NCBI GenBank assembly: GCA_024641365.1
Contig: JAHEDF010000123.1
Coordinates: forward strand, 1 to 9,542
Direction of reading: 5' to 3'
Source: Planctomycetota bacterium
Lineage (GTDB): Bacteria; Planctomycetota; UBA11346
DNA length: 9,542 nt
The notes below the pieces were generated by a model. The model saw only the letters and a list, made by a program, of their open reading frames with translations, made no database searches and was not told where the DNA came from. Positions 5,928 to 9,542 of the stretch are shown here, one piece after another. The stretch's first letter is position 1; each line of letters opens with the position of its first letter. The translations under genes and the position numbers were made by a program.

Positions 5928-8144
5928 ATGTCACCTACGAAAACAAAAGCAAAAGCTCCAAAAACAAAAGCTATCAAAGCAAAAACGAGTAAATCTAAAA
6001 AATCCTCGTCTAACGATTTACCTGAAATTGATATGAACGCACCAACAGAGGCTGTTCGCCCAGGTGCAACACCAACGGAACCGTTATTGGTCGTTCCGGA
6101 AGACAAACGTGTTTGTATCGGCATTACTGGTGAACCCGGTGCTGGCAAAAGTGCACTCGCCAGACAATTAGGTGCATTAGGCGGCACCGTAATTGATGTC
6201 GATCGATTGGGGCATGAATTATTAGAACATCCACGCATTAAACATGATTTAGTCCAAGCCTTTGGTGATGAGATAGTAAATGGTGACGGTGATATTGACC
6301 GTCGCGTATTAGCGGGCTTGGCTTTTGCCAACGCCGAATCAACCACACTGTTGAATGATACCATTCATCCACATCTCACCGCTCGCGCTAAAGCGTTGAT
6401 GGAAAAATTAGGTAATTTTATTGTTATTGATGCAGGTTTGCTCCATGAATTGGGTTTAGCAGACGACTGCTCAATCACCATTTATGTCAAAGCAAATCGC
6501 GACAATCGCGTGACGCGCGTTGGTGAACGTGGCTGGGATGACGCAGAATTAGCACGCCGCGAAGAAGCGCTTGGTGACGCAGATGCGCGTCGCAAAAAAT
6601 GTAATTTAGCGGTCGATAATACTGGTGACCCGAATTTATTAGCCGCTTATGCAAAAACAATTTTAGCTCGACAAATTGGTCTTGATTTATCGCAGCTGAA
6701 AAAACAAACGGCGACAAAAAATCCAGACCAAACTGGTGAAGAAGAAGGCGACGATACCAATGGCGATGACGATCGTCGTAATGGACAAGCCGGACAACAT
6801 GTCCGTCCGGGTGGACGACCAAATGGCTCCTCACCTGCAATCGATCCAAATCGTCCGCCTGTAAAAGTGACCTTAAACGATTATTTACGCCGCACACTAC
6901 CCGATTTGCAATCTGAAGCTGAAAAATTAGAAGTGCGTGATGTAAAATGGTTGAAAAAATTTGACCTTATTTGCGAAATTCTGCGTCGTGCCGCTGGTGG
7001 CCGCCAGGATGAAATTATTGTCGAAGGCTATATTGAACTGATTAAAGACCAACAAGCATTTATTCGTTCACCAATCAATAATTATTTAGCAGTTTCAACT
7101 GACACCTTTATTTCTAACCAACAAATTCGCCGCTACGGTTTAAAAGCTGGCATGCAGGTTACTGGTACCGCGCGTGCACCACGTGGTAACGAACGCTGTC
7201 CGCAATTGTTAACTATTCAAACGGTTATGAACGAACCGGAAAATCAACGCACCCCAGTACAAGACTTTGAACATTTAGTTCCTTTACATGCCCATGATCG
7301 TTTATTCATGGAAATACCTGGTGATCCGACTGACTATTCATTGCGCATTATTGACTTAGTTGCACCTATTGGAAAAGGCCAACGTGGCTTAATCGTTGCC
7401 CAACCAAAATGTGGTAAAACGGTCTATATGACAAAAATCGCCAAAGCGATTACCACCAATAATCCTGAAGTAGAATTAATTGTATTATTAGTTGACGAAC
7501 GTCCGGAAGAAGTCACCGACATGCAACGTAGTGTGCGTGGCGAGGTCGTGGCATCGACCTTTGACCAACCGGCATCTCGCCATGTGCAATGTGCTGAAAT
7601 GGTTATTAATAAAGCAAAACGTTTGGTCGAACGCGGTAAAGATGTCGTGATTCTGCTCGACTCAATTACCCGTTTGGCGCGTGCTTATAACTCGGAAGCA
7701 CCGAACTCTGGTCGTATTTTATCAGGTGGTATCGATTCAAACGCGCTTATTAAGCCTAAACAATTTTTTGGTGCAGCGCGTAAAATTGAAGATGGCGGAT
7801 CGCTTACCATTTTAGCGACGGCAATTGTCGACACCGGATCATTGATGGATACGGTCATCTTTGAAGAATTTAAAGGTACCGGTAATATGGAATTAGTATT
7901 GGATCGCCGCTTAGCAAATCGTCGCGTATTCCCTGCTGTCGACTGTGCGCAATCAGGCACGCGTAAAGACGAATTGCTGATTAAAAACGACGACGAATTA
8001 CGTCGCGTGTGGGCACTGCGTAAATTCTTGGCCGAACGAAATGGCGCTGACGCCATCGACTTCCTCAAGTCGAAACTCAAAAATGCGAAAACAAATATTG
8101 AGTTCTTGCTGACTGTTGACCCCGATAAAATGAGTTCCTGGTGA
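5928..8144 (+). CDS. coaE-rho: Fusion protein: dephospho-CoA kinase (CoaE) joined to transcription termination factor Rho
   Basis: 738 residues in one uninterrupted frame. Residues 1-30 hold ten lysines (KTKAKAPKTKA type), a likely disordered nucleic-acid-binding tail. Residues about 60-250 match CoaE, which phosphorylates dephospho-CoA to CoA with ATP: Walker A GEPGAGKS (68-75), VIDVD (88-92), IHP (146-148), a basic lid region around RVGERGW (197-203), and VDNTGD (229-234). Residues about 262-312 are a linker with an acidic patch (EEEGDDTNGDDD). Rho follows: helical N-domain about 315-356, OB-fold RNA-binding domain about 361-440, and RecA-like ATPase about 450-730 with Walker A QPKCGKT (492-498), catalytic DERPEE (523-528), Walker B VVILLDSITR (573-582), Q-loop SGGIDSNAL (599-607), R-loop KGTGN (649-653) and the arginine-rich RRLANRR (660-666). 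The OB-fold segment usually written GFGFLR reads QQAFIR here. ATG 5928 is preferred; an in-frame TTG at 5862 would overlap polA. Separate coaE and rho genes are the usual arrangement. Confidence 0.95.
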   Translation: MSPTKTKAKAPKTKAIKAKTSKSKKSSSNDLPEIDMNAPTEAVRPGATPTEPLLVVPEDKRVCIGITGEPGAGKSALARQLGALGGTVIDVDRLGHELLEHPRIKHDLVQAFGDEIVNGDGDIDRRVLAGLAFANAESTTLLNDTIHPHLTARAKALMEKLGNFIVIDAGLLHELGLADDCSITIYVKANRDNRVTRVGERGWDDAELARREEALGDADARRKKCNLAVDNTGDPNLLAAYAKTILARQIGLDLSQLKKQTATKNPDQTGEEEGDDTNGDDDRRNGQAGQHVRPGGRPNGSSPAIDPNRPPVKVTLNDYLRRTLPDLQSEAEKLEVRDVKWLKKFDLICEILRRAAGGRQDEIIVEGYIELIKDQQAFIRSPINNYLAVSTDTFISNQQIRRYGLKAGMQVTGTARAPRGNERCPQLLTIQTVMNEPENQRTPVQDFEHLVPLHAHDRLFMEIPGDPTDYSLRIIDLVAPIGKGQRGLIVAQPKCGKTVYMTKIAKAITTNNPEVELIVLLVDERPEEVTDMQRSVRGEVVASTFDQPASRHVQCAEMVINKAKRLVERGKDVVILLDSITRLARAYNSEAPNSGRILSGGIDSNALIKPKQFFGAARKIEDGGSLTILATAIVDTGSLMDTVIFEEFKGTGNMELVLDRRLANRRVFPAVDCAQSGTRKDELLIKNDDELRRVWALRKFLAERNGADAIDFLKSKLKNAKTNIEFLLTVDPDKMSSW

Positions 8145-8159
8145 TAGCGACTGAACACT

Positions 8160-8197
8160 AAAAAAGCGGAGGGAATTAAAATCCCCTCCGCTTTTTT
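8160..8197. terminator. Strong intrinsic terminator, bidirectional in form
   Basis: GCGGAGGG (8166-8173) pairs perfectly with CCCTCCGC (8184-8191) around a 10-base A/T-rich loop. Six A (8160-8165) precede it and six T (8192-8197) follow, extending the stem and supplying the U-tract. It lies 15 bases after the coaE-rho stop and ends the polA/coaE-rho unit. The A-run also makes it functional in form on the opposite strand, although the only nearby minus-strand gene, the ferredoxin, is separated from it by manA. The next gene, manA, needs its own promoter; I see no clear sigma-70 match in 8198-8235. Confidence 0.93.
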
Positions 8198-8235
8198 GTT
8201 TTGATTTGTAAATCAGGACTTTTCTTAGCAATAAG

Positions 8236-9207
8236 ATGAGCAACAGTAACCATATGGTTGCGCTTGATCACCCCCTCCAGTTTCGTCCTAACTATCAAAC
8301 GGTGGTGTGGGGTGGACGACGTATGGCAGCATGGCGCAATGATTTACCTGATGGTCCTATTGGTGAGAGTTGGGATCTCGCAGATCATAAACGTGGCATG
8401 AGTGTCGTTGCAAATGGACCGCATGCAGGAACTACCCTACATGATTTGACGCGACAATTTGGTAAAGCGCTCGTTGGCCCAACTTATGAGTCAGGTGATT
8501 TTCCTTTAATGGTCAAATTAATTGACGCAAATGATCGCTTATCTATTCAAGTCCATCCAGATGATCACTTAGCAAAGGAATTTCAGGTCGGTGACCGTGG
8601 AAAGACTGAGTGTTGGTATTTACTCAGTGATGGTGGCGAATTATTTGTTGGTACTAAGCCGGGCGTTACCAAAGAAAGGTTTTCAGCGGCACGAGAAAAT
8701 GGCACCTTAGCCGATACTTTAAATCGTTATGTCACTAAGTCTGGCGATTTCTTTTTTATACCTGCCCGCACCGTACATGCATTGGGAACGGGCTGTTTAA
8801 TTTATGAAATTCAACAAACTTGTGATACGACTTTTCGAGTTGACGACTGGGGCCGCGTTGGTCTAGACGGTAAACCGCGACCACTGCATATAGAAGAATC
8901 GTTAAAGACGATAAATTTTACGGCAACGACAACGCATTCCTCAGCCACTGCAAAACAAAATGATAAACGAGAATTAATAACCTGTCCGTATTTTACCGTT
9001 CATCAACAACGCGGACAAACTATCTCTGGTGACGGTCCAAATTGTACGTTAATCGTGTGTCTTGAAGGCACGGGCATAATTAAAACGGCTGGTGGTCAGG
9101 TTTCCATTTCACCAATGACCACAACCCTTATTCCTGCAGCAGCAGGAGCGTGGACTGCACAAGCTGAAAATGAAGCGCTCTTGCTCTTATGCGCCAAGCC
9201 AACCTAA
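8236..9207 (+). CDS. manA: Mannose-6-phosphate isomerase, short class I type
   Basis: 323 residues, the length of the compact ManA/YvyI-type phosphomannose isomerases. It interconverts mannose 6-phosphate and fructose 6-phosphate in the cytoplasm, feeding GDP-mannose synthesis or mannose use. The cupin metal site is visible: Gln105 and His107 in QVHPDD (105-110), Glu125 in KTECWYLL (123-130), and His181 in TVHALG (179-184), the expected zinc ligands. The TFRVDDWGR segment (199-207) followed by GKPRPLHIEES (212-222) matches the active-site stretch with the catalytic Arg (here probably R201). The C-terminal part (about 245-321) is a second, degenerate beta-barrel. The ATG at 8236 is used; a second in-frame Met at residue 7 (8254) would also keep the fold. 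No Shine-Dalgarno sequence precedes it. It starts 38 bases after the terminator, so it is a separate transcription unit, and it converges with the ferredoxin gene 15 bases downstream. Confidence 0.93.
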   Translation: MSNSNHMVALDHPLQFRPNYQTVVWGGRRMAAWRNDLPDGPIGESWDLADHKRGMSVVANGPHAGTTLHDLTRQFGKALVGPTYESGDFPLMVKLIDANDRLSIQVHPDDHLAKEFQVGDRGKTECWYLLSDGGELFVGTKPGVTKERFSAARENGTLADTLNRYVTKSGDFFFIPARTVHALGTGCLIYEIQQTCDTTFRVDDWGRVGLDGKPRPLHIEESLKTINFTATTTHSSATAKQNDKRELITCPYFTVHQQRGQTISGDGPNCTLIVCLEGTGIIKTAGGQVSISPMTTTLIPAAAGAWTAQAENEALLLLCAKPT

Positions 9208-9222
9208 TAATTTATTTACTTT

Positions 9223-9501
9223 TTACGGTTGCACGATTTCGATTTCGCCATCACCAATAATAATTGCCTGGCAAGCCAAGCGCTCCGGCCCTGGGTTTTT
9301 CAAGTAGTGTAATTCCCCAGGCGCAACTGGCGCTAGATGTTCTGATCCACTTATCATGCGCACTTTACAGGTGCCACACGAACCACCCATGCATAAATAT
9401 TGGATGTCAGCCTGCGCAATTAACAATTGCCCTAAAATATCTTCCCCAATTTTGGCGGGGAAGCGTTCTCCATTGTAAACAATAATGGCCTCGCCTGGCA
9501 C
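9223..9501 (-). CDS. Small plant-type [2Fe-2S] ferredoxin
   Basis: 92 residues with a beta-grasp ferredoxin pattern. The four cluster ligands are C37, C42 and C45 in CMGGSCGTC (37-45) and C77 in LACQA (75-79), giving Cx4Cx2C...C, the plant-type [2Fe-2S] arrangement. It should be a soluble one-electron carrier; the partner reductase or oxygenase is not in the window. The N-terminal strand IIVYNGERFPAK and the closing EIEIVQP fit the fold. The start is taken as GTG at 9501 because no ATG lies between it and an in-frame stop at 9520-9522; the extra upstream codons do not extend the fold. The sequence CGTGCCGCATAA on the minus strand (ending at 9531) could be the tail of another leftward gene, but too little is visible to call. 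It converges with manA, and I see no terminator hairpin in the 15-base gap. Confidence 0.85.
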   Translation of the reverse strand: MPGEAIIVYNGERFPAKIGEDILGQLLIAQADIQYLCMGGSCGTCKVRMISGSEHLAPVAPGELHYLKNPGPERLACQAIIIGDGEIEIVQP

Positions 9502-9542
9502 TATCAGCCCACGACGAGGTTAATTATTTTATGCGGCACGAC

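Noticed and set aside
5906..6364. 152-codon minus-strand frame opposite the start of the coaE-rho gene
   Set aside because: It is the shadow of the lysine-rich tail and CoaE P-loop coding sequence; the composition is low complexity with no start context.
6700..6880. Frameshift or assembly join between coaE and rho producing an artificial fusion
   Set aside because: The frame is continuous with normal codon use through the linker, and the acidic/Asn/Gly-rich linker reads like a real disordered segment; no stop or restart is visible.
7685..8158. 157-codon minus-strand frame opposite the Rho ATPase
   Set aside because: It is antisense to highly conserved Rho motifs, so the plus-strand frame accounts for the sequence.
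1..9542. CRISPR arrays, insertion sequences, prophage or integron parts
   Set aside because: No regularly spaced repeats, transposase or integrase motifs, or terminal inverted repeats were seen; the only exact short tandem repeat noted is the two-copy CACAACTAA.

Overview
The window looks like chromosomal DNA of a bacterium of moderate G+C (I estimate low to mid 40s percent), most likely from the PVC group (Verrucomicrobiota/Lentisphaerota/Chlamydiota side). The main argument is gene order: DNA polymerase I is followed on the same strand by dephospho-CoA kinase and transcription terminator Rho. I recall the order polA-coaE-rho from Chlamydia and related PVC genomes; I could not check it here. 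No gene in the window has a convincing Shine-Dalgarno sequence at its chosen start.

Layout. The left third (1-2842) reads leftwards: a 160-residue protein with an LSm-like N-terminus and a helix-turn-helix-like C-terminus (2842-2360), a solitary beta-class DNA methyltransferase (2292-1252), and an exported thioredoxin-fold (TlpA-like) protein with a helical N-terminal half, which starts at the stop of the methyltransferase gene and runs off the left edge. A 392-base divergent intergenic region (2843-3234) follows. It holds a G+C-rich, foldable stretch (candidate structured RNA), a near-consensus sigma-70 promoter pointing at polA, two small hairpins at the predicted transcription start and a 9-base direct repeat.

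The centre is a rightward unit. A complete, proofreading-competent polA (3235-5880) is followed after 47 nearly G-free bases by one continuous reading frame (5928-8144) that encodes dephospho-CoA kinase and Rho as a single polypeptide, with a lysine-rich tail at the front and an acidic/polar linker between the halves. A strong intrinsic terminator (8160-8197) closes the unit. To the right, manA (mannose-6-phosphate isomerase, 8236-9207) points right and converges with a small plant-type [2Fe-2S] ferredoxin gene on the minus strand (9501-9223).

The outstanding feature is the CoaE-Rho fusion: a CoA-biosynthesis kinase tied covalently to the hexameric termination motor, behind a C-rich, G-depleted leader that looks like a Rho loading site. 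This suggests Rho autoregulation and possibly a metabolic link. The second item worth attention is the structured intergenic block upstream of polA. I see no tRNA, rRNA, CRISPR array, insertion sequence or prophage signature.
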